Assembly: GCF_028200735.1 (NCBI RefSeq)
Contig: NZ_JAQKPV010000010.1
Span: 62,001 to 126,000, forward strand
Direction: 5' to 3'
Length of the DNA: 64,000 bases
Origin: Streptomyces sp. ACA25
GTDB lineage: Bacteria; Actinomycetota; Actinomycetes; Streptomycetales; Streptomycetaceae
A program made the translations under genes and the position numbers. Shown piece after piece: positions 1-9,245 of this stretch. The notes beneath the pieces are model-generated. The model ran no database searches and was not told the DNA's origin. It worked only from the letters and a program-made list of their open reading frames with translations. Position 1 is the stretch's first letter; each line of letters opens with the position of its first letter.

Positions 1-96
1 GTCGGCGGCGGGTTCGTTCCTCGTCCCCGCGCAGCCGCTCAGCACCGCGAGGACCAGCAGGAAGGGCAACGCGGCACAGCGCGCAAAGATGATCAT
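1..96 (-). CDS. Lipoprotein, N-terminal fragment (cut by window edge)
   Basis: Reading leftward from an ATG at 96, 32 codons run open to the window edge. They encode a bacterial lipoprotein signal peptide: a short N-terminus with one Arg, a hydrophobic core (LPFLLVLAVL) and the lipobox LSGC at residues 19-22. The Cys would be lipid-modified by Lgt after signal cleavage, placing the mature protein on the outer face of the membrane. The remainder, and so the function, lies outside the window. There is no good Shine-Dalgarno upstream. The gene lies 92 bases downstream of zapE on the same strand, so co-transcription is possible but not shown. Confidence 0.6.
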   Translation of the reverse strand, partial: MIIFARCAALPFLLVLAVLSGCAGTRNEPAAD

Positions 97-188
97 TTCA
101 GCAGACTAATGAGGGCCGGGTGGGCCCGCCGCCGGGAGTGCTCCGCCCGGCCCACCGCGACCCCGCAGGCCGTCCCCGGCCCTCCCTC

Positions 189-1313
189 TCAGGCCGCGTG
201 CACCTTCGCGTCGCGGGCCAGCGCGGTCAGCCGGGAGATGGCGCGGAAGTACTTCTTCCGGTAGCCGCCGGCCAGCATCTCCTCGCCGAAGAGCCGGTCG
301 AACGGCACTCCGGAGGCGAGCACCGGCACCTCCCGGTCGTACAGCCGGTCGGCCAGCACCACGAGCCGCAGCGCGGTCGACTGGTCAGGGACCGGGCTCA
401 CCCCGGTCAGGCAGACCGTCTCGATCCCCTCGCACATCGAGCCGTAGCGGCTCGGATGAATCCTCGACAGATGCTCCAGCAGGTCACCGAACCCGTCGAG
501 CGAGGCGCCCGGGGTGGCGTGGGCGCTCCGGACCACCTCCGCGTCAGTGCGCGGCTCCGGGGCCGCGGGGAGCCCTCGGTGCCGGTAGTCCTCCCCGTCG
601 ATGCGCAGCGGCCGGAAGTGCGCCGACAGCCCCTGGATCTCCCGGAGGAAGTCGGCCGAGGCGAAACGCCCCTCACCGAGCCTGCCCGGCAGCGTGTTGG
701 ACGTGGCGGCCAGCGCCACCCCCTCGTCCACCAGCCTGCCGAGCAGGGTGGACACCAGCACCGTGTCGCCCGGATCGTCCAGTTCGAACTCGTCGATGCA
801 CAGCAGGCGATGGCCGGACAGCGTGCGCACCGTCTGCTGGAAACCGAGCGCGCCCACCAGATGGGTCAGCTCCACGAACGTGCCGAAGGCCTTCAGCTCC
901 GGAGCGGCCGGAGCCGCGTGCCACACGGAGGCCAGCAGGTGCGTCTTGCCCACCCCGTAGCCGCCGTCCAGGTAGACCCCGCGCGGAGCGTCCACGGCAC
1001 CCTTCCCGGCCTTCCGCGCCCGGCGCCCGAAGAAACCCCGCTTCTCCTCCGGGGCATGGCCCAGCCCGGCGGCGAACTCGCTCAGGACCGACACGGCCTC
1101 CTGCTGGCTGGGCTGCCGCGGGTCGGGCACGTAGGTGTCGAACCGCACGGCGTCGAAGCGCGGAGGCGGAACCAGCGCGGCCACCAGGTGCTCGGCCGGA
1201 ACCCGCGGCGCGCGGTCGCACAGGGTCAGGGGCGTCCCGCCACCGGTGGAGGCCCCGGCGGGCCGGGCGGTCTGGGGTATCGGGCTGCGGGGCCCGGAAG
1301 CGGCGGAGGACAC
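189..1313 (-). CDS. zapE: Cell division protein ZapE (AFG1-like ATPase)
   Basis: AFG1/ZapE-family P-loop ATPase of about 374 residues, the usual family length. In Proteobacteria ZapE acts at the division ring; its role in actinomycetes is not established. Visible motifs are the Walker A loop GGYGVGKTHL, an acidic Walker B (LLCIDEFELDD), a sensor-like ATSNT and the conserved C-terminal GVPFDRLFGEEMLAGGYRKKYFRAISRL. The conserved part begins at LTLCDRAPRVPAEHLVAALVPPP. The frame is open as far as an ATG at 1415, but that would overlap the divergent reductase gene at 1372; I chose the GTG at 1313, which leaves a 58-base divergent promoter region. No strong Shine-Dalgarno decides the start. Confidence 0.88.
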   Translation of the reverse strand: MSSAASGPRSPIPQTARPAGASTGGGTPLTLCDRAPRVPAEHLVAALVPPPRFDAVRFDTYVPDPRQPSQQEAVSVLSEFAAGLGHAPEEKRGFFGRRARKAGKGAVDAPRGVYLDGGYGVGKTHLLASVWHAAPAAPELKAFGTFVELTHLVGALGFQQTVRTLSGHRLLCIDEFELDDPGDTVLVSTLLGRLVDEGVALAATSNTLPGRLGEGRFASADFLREIQGLSAHFRPLRIDGEDYRHRGLPAAPEPRTDAEVVRSAHATPGASLDGFGDLLEHLSRIHPSRYGSMCEGIETVCLTGVSPVPDQSTALRLVVLADRLYDREVPVLASGVPFDRLFGEEMLAGGYRKKYFRAISRLTALARDAKVHAA

Positions 1314-1371
1314 GGAGTACCACTTTACGGGGCCCGCCGAGCCGACGGCACCCTGTGCCACACTGCGCCCC

Positions 1372-2172
1372 ATGCGACGCGTGTTCCCCGCCTCCGCGGA
1401 TCCGGCCGAGACCACCGACCGTCCGTGGGAGCTCCTGGAGCTCGCGGACGCCTACGCGTACCCCGAGCAGCCCGGGAAGGGCTGGCTGCGGGCCAACATG
1501 GTCAGCTCTCTGGACGGTGCCGCCCTGCACGAGGGCCGTTCCCAGCCGTTGTCCGGCCCGGCCGACATGCGGATCTTCGGGGTGCTGCGCGCCCTTTGTG
1601 ACGTGATCGTGGTCGGAGCCGGGACCGCCCGGGAGGAGGGCTACCGGCCGGCCAGGGCCCGGGCCGAGTTCGCCGCCCGGCGGGCCGCCGCGGGCCGGCT
1701 CCCGGCCCCTGCCATCGCGGTGGTCAGCGCGAGCCTGGACCTGGATTTCTCCCTGCCGCTGTTCACCGCGGCCTCGACCCCCACCCTGGTCGTCACCGGT
1801 GCCTCCGCTCCGGGCGACCGGCTGGCGGCCGCCCGTGAGGCGGGCGCCGAGGTCGTGCTCGCCGGGGACGGCACCGGCGCCGATCCGGCCCGGATCAAGC
1901 CCGAGTTGTCCCGGCGCGGGTACACCCGGCAGCTCACCGAGGGCGGTCCGCGGCTGCTCGGACAGCTCACGGCCGCCGGGGCGCTGGACGAGCTGTGTCT
2001 GTCGCTCTCTCCCCGGCTCACGGCCGGTACGGCCGCCCGGGTCACGGAGGGTCCGGAGCTCACGGTGCCGCAGGAGCTGGAACTCGTGTCCGTCCTGGAG
2101 GAAGCGGGGTTCCTGTTCACCCGCTACCGCAGAGCCGCCCCGGGCACTCCGCTCCACGGAGACTCCGCCTAA
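1372..2172 (+). CDS. Pyrimidine reductase family protein (RibD C-terminal domain)
   Basis: RibD C-terminal (dihydrofolate-reductase-like) domain protein of 266 residues, NADPH-dependent by family. Characteristic parts are NMVSSLDGAALHEGRSQPLSG near residue 42, the nucleotide-binding stretch DVIVVGAGTAREEGYRPARA, and the late TEGGPRLLGQL motif. RibD-type reductases reduce the ribosyl side chain of a pyrimidine intermediate in riboflavin synthesis. No deaminase domain and no other rib genes are nearby, so this stand-alone member may act on another substrate. The ATG at 1372 was chosen because the N-terminus MRRVFP matches streptomycete relatives. It is transcribed divergently from zapE. Confidence 0.82.
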   Translation: MRRVFPASADPAETTDRPWELLELADAYAYPEQPGKGWLRANMVSSLDGAALHEGRSQPLSGPADMRIFGVLRALCDVIVVGAGTAREEGYRPARARAEFAARRAAAGRLPAPAIAVVSASLDLDFSLPLFTAASTPTLVVTGASAPGDRLAAAREAGAEVVLAGDGTGADPARIKPELSRRGYTRQLTEGGPRLLGQLTAAGALDELCLSLSPRLTAGTAARVTEGPELTVPQELELVSVLEEAGFLFTRYRRAAPGTPLHGDSA

Positions 2173-2293
2173 TCAGACGTTCCGTCCTATTCTGGGACGG
2201 GCAGGCTGAGAGGGGCCGCCGTTCCGCACGGCCGTGGGGAGGGCGGGTCGCTGCCGGGCCCGTCCGGGCCCGGCCCGGTGGAAGGTGCGTGCT

Positions 2294-2761
2294 GTGATCA
2301 CGACGGTCCTCATGATCGAGAAGCCCCTGGTGCCCACGGATGTCGACATGGTCACTTCTCTGCACGAGGACGAGCCACTGTCCTACGTGGTGCTCATGCA
2401 GCCACGCGGTGAGCAGGACCGGCTGCTGCGGGCGCTGGACGACATGGCCCTGGGGGAGTTCGGCGACGCCGTCCGGGAGGCCGACGAACCCGAGGGCCAG
2501 GACGTCCTCGGGCCCGCCGAACGCGGACTGGAGCACTCCCTGCGGGCGCTCCGGGACGCCGGGGCGGAAGCCGTCGGCCAGCTCGTGGAGGAGCGTCCGC
2601 TGGACCTGCTGTCCTCCGTGGTCGAGCAGACGCATGCCGACGAGGTGATCGTGCTGACCGCCCCGCACTACCTCGAAGAGCTCTTCCACCGCGACTGGGC
2701 CTCCCGCGCGCGGCACACAGTAGGCGTCCCGGTACTCAAGCTGTTCGCTCACGCGGAGTAG
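2294..2761 (+). CDS. Conserved actinobacterial protein of unknown function (USP-like C-terminus)
   Basis: About 155 residues from a GTG at 2294, giving the N-terminus (M)ITTVLMIEKPLVPTDVDMVTSLHEDEP. The frame is open upstream, but that part is low-quality Arg/Gly/Pro sequence. Homologues are common in streptomycetes and are often misnamed indole-3-glycerol phosphate synthase; no TIM-barrel features are present. The second half (SSVVEQTHADEVIVLTAPHYLEELFHRDWASRARHTVGVPVLKLFAH) resembles the last strand and helix of a universal-stress-protein fold, with a possible ligand-facing region. It precedes murC by 120 bases on the same strand. Function unknown. Confidence 0.75.
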   Translation: MITTVLMIEKPLVPTDVDMVTSLHEDEPLSYVVLMQPRGEQDRLLRALDDMALGEFGDAVREADEPEGQDVLGPAERGLEHSLRALRDAGAEAVGQLVEERPLDLLSSVVEQTHADEVIVLTAPHYLEELFHRDWASRARHTVGVPVLKLFAHAE

Positions 2762-2881
2762 CAGGCGGCGCAGCAGCAGGAGCGGCCCCGCGGTGGCGGC
2801 ACGCACGGGCCGGGCCGTGGCCGCCGGACCCGGCTCGGGTGCGACAATCGACGGGCACGCCTCGACCTGGGAGAGACACGT

Positions 2882-4273
2882 ATGGCAACGCCCCCGCCCG
2901 CGATGGAACGGCCGCACTTCATCGGCATCGGCGGTGCGGGAATGTCGGGTATCGCCAAGATCCTTGCCCGCCGGGGCGCCCGGGTGACAGGAAGTGACGC
3001 CCGCGAATCCGGCACCACCGCCGCCCTCCGCGCACTCGGAGTGACGGTGCACCTCGGGCACGCCGGCGATCAGCTGGCCGCGGACAGCGACTGCGTCGTG
3101 GTCTCCAGCGCCATCCGGGAGGACAACCCGGAGCTGGCCGCGGCCCGCACGCGCGGTGTCCCGGTGCTGCACCGCTCCGAAGCGCTCGCCGCGCTCATGC
3201 ACGGGCTGCGCACCCTCGCGGTTGCCGGCACCCACGGCAAGACCACCACCACCTCGATGCTGACCGTCGGCCTGCGCGCGCTCGGCCTCGACCCCAGCTA
3301 CTCCATCGGCGGAGACCTGGACATCCCCGGTTCCAATGCCGGGCACGGCACCGGAGAGCTGTTCGTCGCCGAGGCGGACGAGAGCGACCGCAGCTTCCAC
3401 CGCTACGCGCCCGAGGTCGCAATCATCCTCAACGTGGAACTGGACCATCACGCCAACTACGCGTCGATCGAGGAGATCCACGAGTCCTTCGCGACCTTCG
3501 TCGGCCGGGTCCGGCCCGGCGGCACCCTGATCATCAACGCCGACCAAGGCGGTGCGCGTGAGCTGACCGCCCGTCTCGCTCCGCGCGCGGACCTGCGCGT
3601 GCTCACCTACGGCGACGCCCCCGACGCCGACGTCCGGGTGCTCAAGGTCATCCCCGCCGGGCTCACCAGCGAGGTCACCGTGCTGCTGGAGGGCCGTGAG
3701 CTCAGCTTCACGGTGGCGGTGCCCGGGCGGCACTACGCCCACAACGCGGTGGCCGCCCTGGCTGCCGGAGCGGCCGCCGGCGTACCCGCCGGGGAGCTGG
3801 CGCAGGCGCTCGGGACGTACACCGGGGTGGCACGGCGGCTGCAGGTGAAAGGGGAGGTGAATGGCGTGACAGTGATCGACTCCTACGCCCACCACCCCAC
3901 CGAGATGACCGCCGACCTGGAGGCGGTCCGGGAGAGCACCGGAGCCGGCCGGATCCATGTGGTCTTCCAGCCGCATCTGTTCAGCCGCACGAAGGAGCTG
4001 AGTGCCGAGATGGGCGCGGCGCTGACGCTGGCGGACACCTCGCTCGTCCTGGACATCTATCCGGCCAGGGAGGACCCGCTGCCCGGAGTGACCAGCGCGC
4101 TGATCGTCGAGGCGGCCCGCGCACACGGAGCGGACGTGCGTCCCGGGCACGGTCCGGCCGCCGTCCCGGAGGCGGTCGCACGACTGGTGCGGCCGGGCGA
4201 CCGGGTACTCACCATGGGCGCGGGCGACGTCACCGAGCTCGGCCCGAAGATTCTCGCCCACCTGTCGAACTGA
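2882..4273 (+). CDS. murC: UDP-N-acetylmuramate--L-alanine ligase MurC
   Basis: Cytoplasmic Mur ligase that adds L-alanine to UDP-N-acetylmuramate using ATP, the first amino-acid step of peptidoglycan precursor synthesis. At 463 residues it is normal family length. The Rossmann-like UDP-binding domain opens with FIGIGGAGMSGIAKIL; the central ATPase domain has the P-loop GTHGKTTTTSML at about residues 115-126 and the EADESDRSF and LNVELDHHANY metal/substrate motifs; the C-terminal domain contains DSYAHHPTEM and FQPHLFSRT. It lies outside the dcw cluster, as in other streptomycetes. msrB follows after 13 bases, suggesting co-transcription. Confidence 0.97.
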   Translation: MATPPPAMERPHFIGIGGAGMSGIAKILARRGARVTGSDARESGTTAALRALGVTVHLGHAGDQLAADSDCVVVSSAIREDNPELAAARTRGVPVLHRSEALAALMHGLRTLAVAGTHGKTTTTSMLTVGLRALGLDPSYSIGGDLDIPGSNAGHGTGELFVAEADESDRSFHRYAPEVAIILNVELDHHANYASIEEIHESFATFVGRVRPGGTLIINADQGGARELTARLAPRADLRVLTYGDAPDADVRVLKVIPAGLTSEVTVLLEGRELSFTVAVPGRHYAHNAVAALAAGAAAGVPAGELAQALGTYTGVARRLQVKGEVNGVTVIDSYAHHPTEMTADLEAVRESTGAGRIHVVFQPHLFSRTKELSAEMGAALTLADTSLVLDIYPAREDPLPGVTSALIVEAARAHGADVRPGHGPAAVPEAVARLVRPGDRVLTMGAGDVTELGPKILAHLSN

Positions 4274-4286
4274 GGAGCAGCATTCC

Positions 4287-4697
4287 ATGGGGTACGAAGT
4301 GGAGAAGTCCGACGCGCAGTGGCGCGAAGAGCTCACGGACGAGGAGTACCGGGTGCTCCGGCAGGCCGGCACCGAGCAGGCCTTCACCGGCGAGTACACG
4401 GACACCAGGACCGTCGGCGTCTACACCTGCCGGGGCTGCGGCACCGAACTCTTCCGCTCCGGGACCAAGTTCGACAGCCACTGCGGCTGGCCGTCCTTCT
4501 ACGACCCGGCGGACAGCGAGGCCGTCGAACTGCTCCCGGACCACTCGATTCCGGGCCGTCCGCGCACCGAGGTCCGGTGCTCCTCGTGCGGATCCCACCT
4601 GGGCCACGTCTTCTCGGGGGAGGGCTACGGCACCCCCACCGACCAGCGCTACTGCATCAACTCCATAGCGGTGCGGCTGGAGCCGGAGAAGGGGTGA
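4287..4697 (+). CDS. msrB: Peptide-methionine (R)-S-oxide reductase MsrB
   Basis: Reduces methionine-R-sulfoxide in oxidised proteins. The 136-residue protein has the complete MsrB fold signatures: N-terminal LTDEEYRVLRQAGTEQAFTGEY, the zinc-site CxxC pairs CRGC and CSSC, the core GWPSFYDP and SHLGHVF, and the catalytic Cys in RYCINSIAVRL at about residue 123. It begins 13 bases after murC with GAGGAGCAG ahead of the ATG, so it is probably in the same transcript, linking protein oxidative repair to an envelope gene. Confidence 0.96.
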   Translation: MGYEVEKSDAQWREELTDEEYRVLRQAGTEQAFTGEYTDTRTVGVYTCRGCGTELFRSGTKFDSHCGWPSFYDPADSEAVELLPDHSIPGRPRTEVRCSSCGSHLGHVFSGEGYGTPTDQRYCINSIAVRLEPEKG

Positions 4698-4751
4698 CCC
4701 CGGCAGTCGCGGGCGGAGACCGGCAGGAACACGTCACCAGTGGAGGACGCC

Positions 4752-5456
4752 GTGGGTGCGCGGATCCTGGTCGTACAGAACACCCCGGAAGGCGGTCCAC
4801 AGCGCTTCGGGGAGTGGCTCACCGATGCGGGTGCCGCTCTCGAGGTGGTGCACGGCTACGCCGGGGCCGCCGTCCCCTCCCGCCCCCGGCATGACGCGGT
4901 GGTCGTCCTGGGTGGGGGGTTCATGCCCGACGACGAGGTCCGGGCACCCTGGCTGAAGCCCACCCGGGCCCTGGTCGGAGAGGCGGTCGGCCGCGGGATC
5001 CCGGTGTTCGGCATCTGCCTCGGCGGGCAACTGCTCGCCCAGGTCGCCGGGGGAACGGTGACGGCCGATGCCGGTGCCCCGGAGCTCGGCAGCGTTCCGC
5101 TGACCCTGCGTGCCGAGGCCGGCAACGACCCGCTGTTCCACGGGCTGCCGCGGAGTGTGCCCGCCGTCCAGCGGCACGTCGACGCGGTCACCGCCCTGCC
5201 GCCGGGGGCTCACTGGCTGGCCCGGAGCGCCCGCTGCCCGTATCAGGCATTCCGGGTCGGATCCCGGGCGTGGGGCGTCCAGTTCCACCCGGAGGTGCCC
5301 GCCGACCGGCTGCGGCACTGGGACGCCGAGTCGGTCCGCCGGCACGGCTTCGACCCTGAGGAGCTGCACCGCGGTGCGATGGCCGCGGAGCCGGCCGCCG
5401 TCCGGGCCTGGCGGACGGTCGCCCGCCGGTTCGCCCGCCTGGCGGACGGCGGCTGA
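4752..5456 (+). CDS. Type 1 glutamine amidotransferase domain protein
   Basis: Class I glutamine amidotransferase-like protein of 234 residues. It shows the nucleophile elbow FGICLGGQLLAQ (Cys at about residue 88) and the catalytic His-Glu in GVQFHPEVPADRL, so the triad looks intact. Such stand-alone proteins are often annotated as GMP synthase-like and release ammonia from glutamine or cleave gamma-glutamyl bonds; the acceptor is unknown. A GTG at 4740 is in frame, but GGAGG at 4742-4746 lies five bases before the GTG at 4752, which is therefore the likelier start (VGARILVVQN). The gene converges on the BCCT transporter. Confidence 0.85.
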   Translation: MGARILVVQNTPEGGPQRFGEWLTDAGAALEVVHGYAGAAVPSRPRHDAVVVLGGGFMPDDEVRAPWLKPTRALVGEAVGRGIPVFGICLGGQLLAQVAGGTVTADAGAPELGSVPLTLRAEAGNDPLFHGLPRSVPAVQRHVDAVTALPPGAHWLARSARCPYQAFRVGSRAWGVQFHPEVPADRLRHWDAESVRRHGFDPEELHRGAMAAEPAAVRAWRTVARRFARLADGG

Positions 5457-5493
5457 GCACCGCACCGGCCCCCGTCCGGGCGGGCACAGCGGA

Positions 5494-7176
5494 TCAGGAC
5501 GCTGCCTCGGGCTTCTCGGGCTTCTCGGGCGTGTCCCGCGGGGCCTCCGGTGCTGTGCCCTTCTCCGGCGCCGTCGTTTCCGGCGCGGTGGCCTCCGGGG
5601 GCGGCTCCGGCTTCCGCATGTCCTCGGGCAGCACCGGCCGGCTGAGCTGCGGGTAGTCCTGGCGCAGGGCCCGCAGCAGGGAGTACAGCATCAGGTAGGC
5701 GATCACGAAGAACGGCAGCCCGAAGACGATGATCACCTGGCTCAGGGCGTTGAGACCGCCCACTCCGGTCGCGGCGAGGAGCGTTCCTGCCACGACGCCC
5801 TCCGTGATGGCCCAGAAGACCCGCTGCCGGGTGGGGGCCTCCCTCTCCTGCTGCCCGGAGCAGAGCATGTCGACGACCAGGGAAGCGGAGTCCGAGGAGG
5901 TGGTGAAGAAGATGACCACGATCAGTACCGCGACCGCGGAGACCAGCAGCGTCAGCGGAAAGTTCTCCAGCAGGGTGAACAGCGCGCCCGGGACGTCGTC
6001 CTCGACCACCACCGCCTCGACGAGCCCGCCGTCGCCCTCCCGTTCGATGCCGATGGCGGAGAGACCGAAAATGCTGAACCAGACGAGGGTGAAGGCGGTG
6101 GGAAGCGCCAGCACCCCGAGCACGAACTCCCGGATGGTGCGGCCCCGGGAGATGCGCGCGATAAAAATTCCCACGAACGGGGACCAGGTGATGGTCCAGG
6201 CCCAGTAGAAGACCGTCCAGTCGCCCTGCCAGCCGGTGCTGGCGAAGGTGTCGTTCCAGAACGCCAGCGGGATCAGGGACGACAGATACGTGCCGGTGCT
6301 CTCGACGATGCCGCGGGCGAGGAACACCGTAGATCCGGCGAAGAACACGAAGAGCATCAGGCCGACCGCCATCGAGATGTTGAGGCTCGACAGCCGCTTG
6401 ATCCCCCGGTCCAGTCCCAGCACCACGGAGGTGGTGGCGATGACGGTGACCACGGCGATGATGGTGAGCTGCGCCGGGTTGCCCTCCGGGATACCGAAGA
6501 GCCGCGCGAGCCCGCTGTTGATCTGCAGAGTGCCCAGCCCGATCGACACGGCCACCCCGAACAGGGTGCCCATCACCGCGGTGATGTCGACGATCCGGCC
6601 CAGCCGGCCGTGGATGCGCTCACCCAGCAGCGGGTGCAGGACGGAGCTCACCCGGAACGGCAGTCCCCGCTGGTAGACGAAATACGCGAACGCCAGGGCC
6701 GGGAGACAGAAGATGGTCCAGGTGTGCAGCCCGAAGTGGTACATCGAGTAGGCCATGGCCATCTCGGCCGCCTCGACCGACTCCGGCTCCACTCCGGTCT
6801 GGGGCGGCGTCGCGTAATGGCTGATCGGCTCCGCCACCCCCCAGAACATCAGGATGGTGCCGATCCCCGCCGCGAACAGCATGGCGAACCAGGTCCGGTT
6901 GCTGTGGTCCGGCCGGGCGTTCTGCCCGCCCAGCCGGATGTGCCCGTACCGGCTGAGCGCGATCCCGATCAGAAAGACCAGGAACGTGGTGACGCCCAGG
7001 ATGTAGAACCACCCGAGGTTGCGCAGAATCCAGCCGGAGGCCGCGCCGAACCCCCGGTCCACCTGGTCAGTGAAGCTGATCGCCGCGACGACGAAGACCA
7101 CGGTGAGGGCCGCGGACACGAAGAAGATGACCGGGTCCGTCCGGAGCCCCAGCTTGTCGTGCAGCTTGTTCAGCAT
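5494..7176 (-). CDS. BCCT family betaine/carnitine/choline transporter
   Basis: Secondary transporter for quaternary ammonium compounds such as glycine betaine or choline, usually driven by sodium or protons and used in osmoprotection. The 560-residue protein shows twelve or so membrane segments and family motifs including WTIFCLPALAFAYFVYQRG and the signature WAWTITWSPFVGIFIARISRGRTIREF with conserved Trp residues. A soluble C-terminal tail of about 45 residues is rich in Pro, Glu, Ala and Thr. The ATG at 7176 has the Shine-Dalgarno GAGGTGG. No choline oxidase genes are adjacent, so uptake of a ready-made osmolyte is the simplest reading; substrate cannot be told from sequence alone. Confidence 0.92.
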   Translation of the reverse strand: MLNKLHDKLGLRTDPVIFFVSAALTVVFVVAAISFTDQVDRGFGAASGWILRNLGWFYILGVTTFLVFLIGIALSRYGHIRLGGQNARPDHSNRTWFAMLFAAGIGTILMFWGVAEPISHYATPPQTGVEPESVEAAEMAMAYSMYHFGLHTWTIFCLPALAFAYFVYQRGLPFRVSSVLHPLLGERIHGRLGRIVDITAVMGTLFGVAVSIGLGTLQINSGLARLFGIPEGNPAQLTIIAVVTVIATTSVVLGLDRGIKRLSSLNISMAVGLMLFVFFAGSTVFLARGIVESTGTYLSSLIPLAFWNDTFASTGWQGDWTVFYWAWTITWSPFVGIFIARISRGRTIREFVLGVLALPTAFTLVWFSIFGLSAIGIEREGDGGLVEAVVVEDDVPGALFTLLENFPLTLLVSAVAVLIVVIFFTTSSDSASLVVDMLCSGQQEREAPTRQRVFWAITEGVVAGTLLAATGVGGLNALSQVIIVFGLPFFVIAYLMLYSLLRALRQDYPQLSRPVLPEDMRKPEPPPEATAPETTAPEKGTAPEAPRDTPEKPEKPEAAS

Positions 7177-7267
7177 CAGCCACCTCGCGGTAGTGCGGTC
7201 ATCAGGGTGATGCGGAGTACCCCCTCCGGGCACGCACACGCGTGCCCGTGGCCCGCAGGGTCCGCGG

Positions 7268-9070
7268 TCACCGGCGCTCCTCCTCGTCGTTGCCCGGGGC
7301 CCCGCCGTTCCCGGTCCCGTCGGCCGCCCGCAGCAGGACCGCGGCAGACTCCGGCGCGAGGTGCAGCAGGCCGCTGCCGTCCGGAGGCGGACACCGGCTC
7401 CTGGCGGCCAGCAGCTCGAACCCACCCCGGCCCAGCGTTACTTCCGCACCGGATTCGGGGGACAGGTTCACCGCGACGGTGAGCGGGCCACTGTGCACGA
7501 CCAGCCGGCGGGCCTCCTCGTCGCTGTCCACCGTCACGTCCGCGAACCGCAGTCCGCGGGGGAGGTGTTCCCGCCGGATCGCGAGGAGTTCGCGGTACCA
7601 GGTGAGCAGCCGGTGCTGCTCCGGCTGCTCGGGCCACCGCAGCACGGACCGGTCCCTGGTGGCCGGATCCTGGGGGTCGGGAAGCTCTGCCGCGTCCCAG
7701 CCGTGCGCGGTGAACTCCTCGAGCCGGCCGGCCCGCACGGCCTCGGCCAGTGCGGGGTCCTGGTGATCGGTGAAGTACTGCCACGGTGTGGTGGCACCCC
7801 ATTCCTCACCCATGAAGAGCATCGGGGTGAAGGGCCCGCACAGCACGAGTGCGGCGGCGCAGGCCAGGGCCCCCTCGGTCAGCGGTACTGCCGGCCGGTC
7901 GCCCAGCGCGCGGTTGCCCACCTGGTCGTGGCTCTGCGCGTACCCCACGAACCGGTGCGCCAGGGTGGTGTCGCGGTCCACGGGACTGCCGTGGCCGCGT
8001 CCCCGGAACGAGGAGTAGCTGCCGTCGTGGAAGAACGCAGCGGTCAGGGTCTTCCCGAGCGCGGCCAGCGGAGCCTTGGCGAAGTCCGCGTAGTACCCAT
8101 GGGATTCACCGGTGAGCGCGGTGTGCAGGGCGTGGTGGAAGTCATCGTTCCACTGGGCGTGCACCCCCAGCCCGTTGGCCTCCCGGCCGACGGTGGTGCG
8201 CGGGTCGTTGCGGTCGGACTCGGCGATGAGGAACAGCGGCCGGCGCAGTTCCTGTGCCAGCCGGTCCACCGCCTCCGACAGCTCGGTGAGGAAGTGCTGG
8301 GCCCGGGTGTCGGCGAGGGCGTGCACGGCGTCCAGCCGCAGCCCGTCCAGCCGGTAGTCCCGCAGGAAGGCGAGCGCGCTGCCGAGGAAGTACGCCCGTA
8401 CCTCGTCGGAGCCGGGACCGTCGAGATTGACGGCGCTTCCCCAGGGGGTGTGATGCCGGTCGGTGAAGTACGGGCCGAACGCGGGGAGGGAGTTGCCCCA
8501 GGGCCCGAGGTGGTTGTGCACGACGTCGAGCACCACCCCCAGCCCCCGGGCGTGAGCCGCGTCGACGAACCGCTTCAGCCCGGCGGGTCCGCCGTACGGC
8601 TCGTGCACCGCCCAGGGTGCGATCCCGTCGTATCCCCAGCCGTGCGTGCCGGGGAACGGGCACACCGGCATCAACTGGACGTGACCGACCCCGAGCGCGG
8701 CGAGATGGCCGAGCCGGCCGGCCGCCGCGTCGAAGGTGCCCTCCCGGGTGAACGTGCCGATGTGCAGCTCGTACAGCACCGTGCCGGGGAGTCCCCGTCC
8801 CGGCCAGGGGTGCTGCCAGACGAACGCCGCGTGGTCCAGGACCGCGCTCGGCCCGCCCGGCCCGTCGGGGAGCCGCCGGCCGCGCGGATCGGGCAGGACC
8901 GGCCCGTCGTCCGCCGCGAAACCGTACCGGGTCCCGTCCTCCGCCTCCGCCTCGGCCCACCACCAGCCGTCGCCCGTGACGTCCGGGCGCATCGGCAGCC
9001 GTCGCCCTGCCAGCTGCAGCGTGACGGCCCCGGCTCGCGGCGCCCACACCTCGAAGAGCATGAGCACCAT
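7268..9070 (-). CDS. treZ: Malto-oligosyltrehalose trehalohydrolase TreZ
   Basis: GH13 enzyme that releases trehalose from the maltooligosyl-trehalose made by TreY. About 600 residues, family-typical. It has an N-terminal E-set/CBM48-like domain (FEVWAPRAGAVTLQL), then the barrel with GVVLDVVHNHLGPWGN, the nucleophile region LDGLRLDAVHAL, the acid/base region FLIAESDRNDPR and AQSHDQVGNRALGDR with the conserved HD. Two candidate starts exist: ATG 9070 (MVLMLFEV) and ATG 9061 (MLFEVWAP, the usual streptomycete N-terminus). Neither has a clear ribosome-binding site. treY lies 2.2 kb further on the same strand, separated by two unrelated genes, so the pair is split here. Confidence 0.94.
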   Translation of the reverse strand: MVLMLFEVWAPRAGAVTLQLAGRRLPMRPDVTGDGWWWAEAEAEDGTRYGFAADDGPVLPDPRGRRLPDGPGGPSAVLDHAAFVWQHPWPGRGLPGTVLYELHIGTFTREGTFDAAAGRLGHLAALGVGHVQLMPVCPFPGTHGWGYDGIAPWAVHEPYGGPAGLKRFVDAAHARGLGVVLDVVHNHLGPWGNSLPAFGPYFTDRHHTPWGSAVNLDGPGSDEVRAYFLGSALAFLRDYRLDGLRLDAVHALADTRAQHFLTELSEAVDRLAQELRRPLFLIAESDRNDPRTTVGREANGLGVHAQWNDDFHHALHTALTGESHGYYADFAKAPLAALGKTLTAAFFHDGSYSSFRGRGHGSPVDRDTTLAHRFVGYAQSHDQVGNRALGDRPAVPLTEGALACAAALVLCGPFTPMLFMGEEWGATTPWQYFTDHQDPALAEAVRAGRLEEFTAHGWDAAELPDPQDPATRDRSVLRWPEQPEQHRLLTWYRELLAIRREHLPRGLRFADVTVDSDEEARRLVVHSGPLTVAVNLSPESGAEVTLGRGGFELLAARSRCPPPDGSGLLHLAPESAAVLLRAADGTGNGGAPGNDEEERR

Positions 9071-9245
9071 GCTCGGGCCGTGGCGCGCGCCGCGCCAGCA
9101 GGCGGAGTCCCGGCGCGCCGGAGCCAGGAAGGCGGCCCCCCGGACGGCGGCACCGGGCCGGCCCGGTGGACATGGCCACCGGTGTTCCCCGTCCCCTTCG
9201 GGCGCGCCTGGACAGCCCTGGGCGGGGACGGAAGAATGACCGGTC

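Noticed and set aside
2117..4405. Minus-strand 762-codon ORF across murC
   Set aside because: Same effect of third-position GC bias; murC on the plus strand is complete and unmistakable.
5505..5535. Repeated CTTCTCGGG units at the BCCT gene end
   Set aside because: Codes for the Pro-Glu-Lys tail of the transporter; ordinary low-complexity coding repeat.
5110..7482. Plus-strand 790-codon ORF opposite the BCCT transporter
   Set aside because: Highly charged low-complexity translation without domains; the minus strand encodes a clear twelve-helix transporter.
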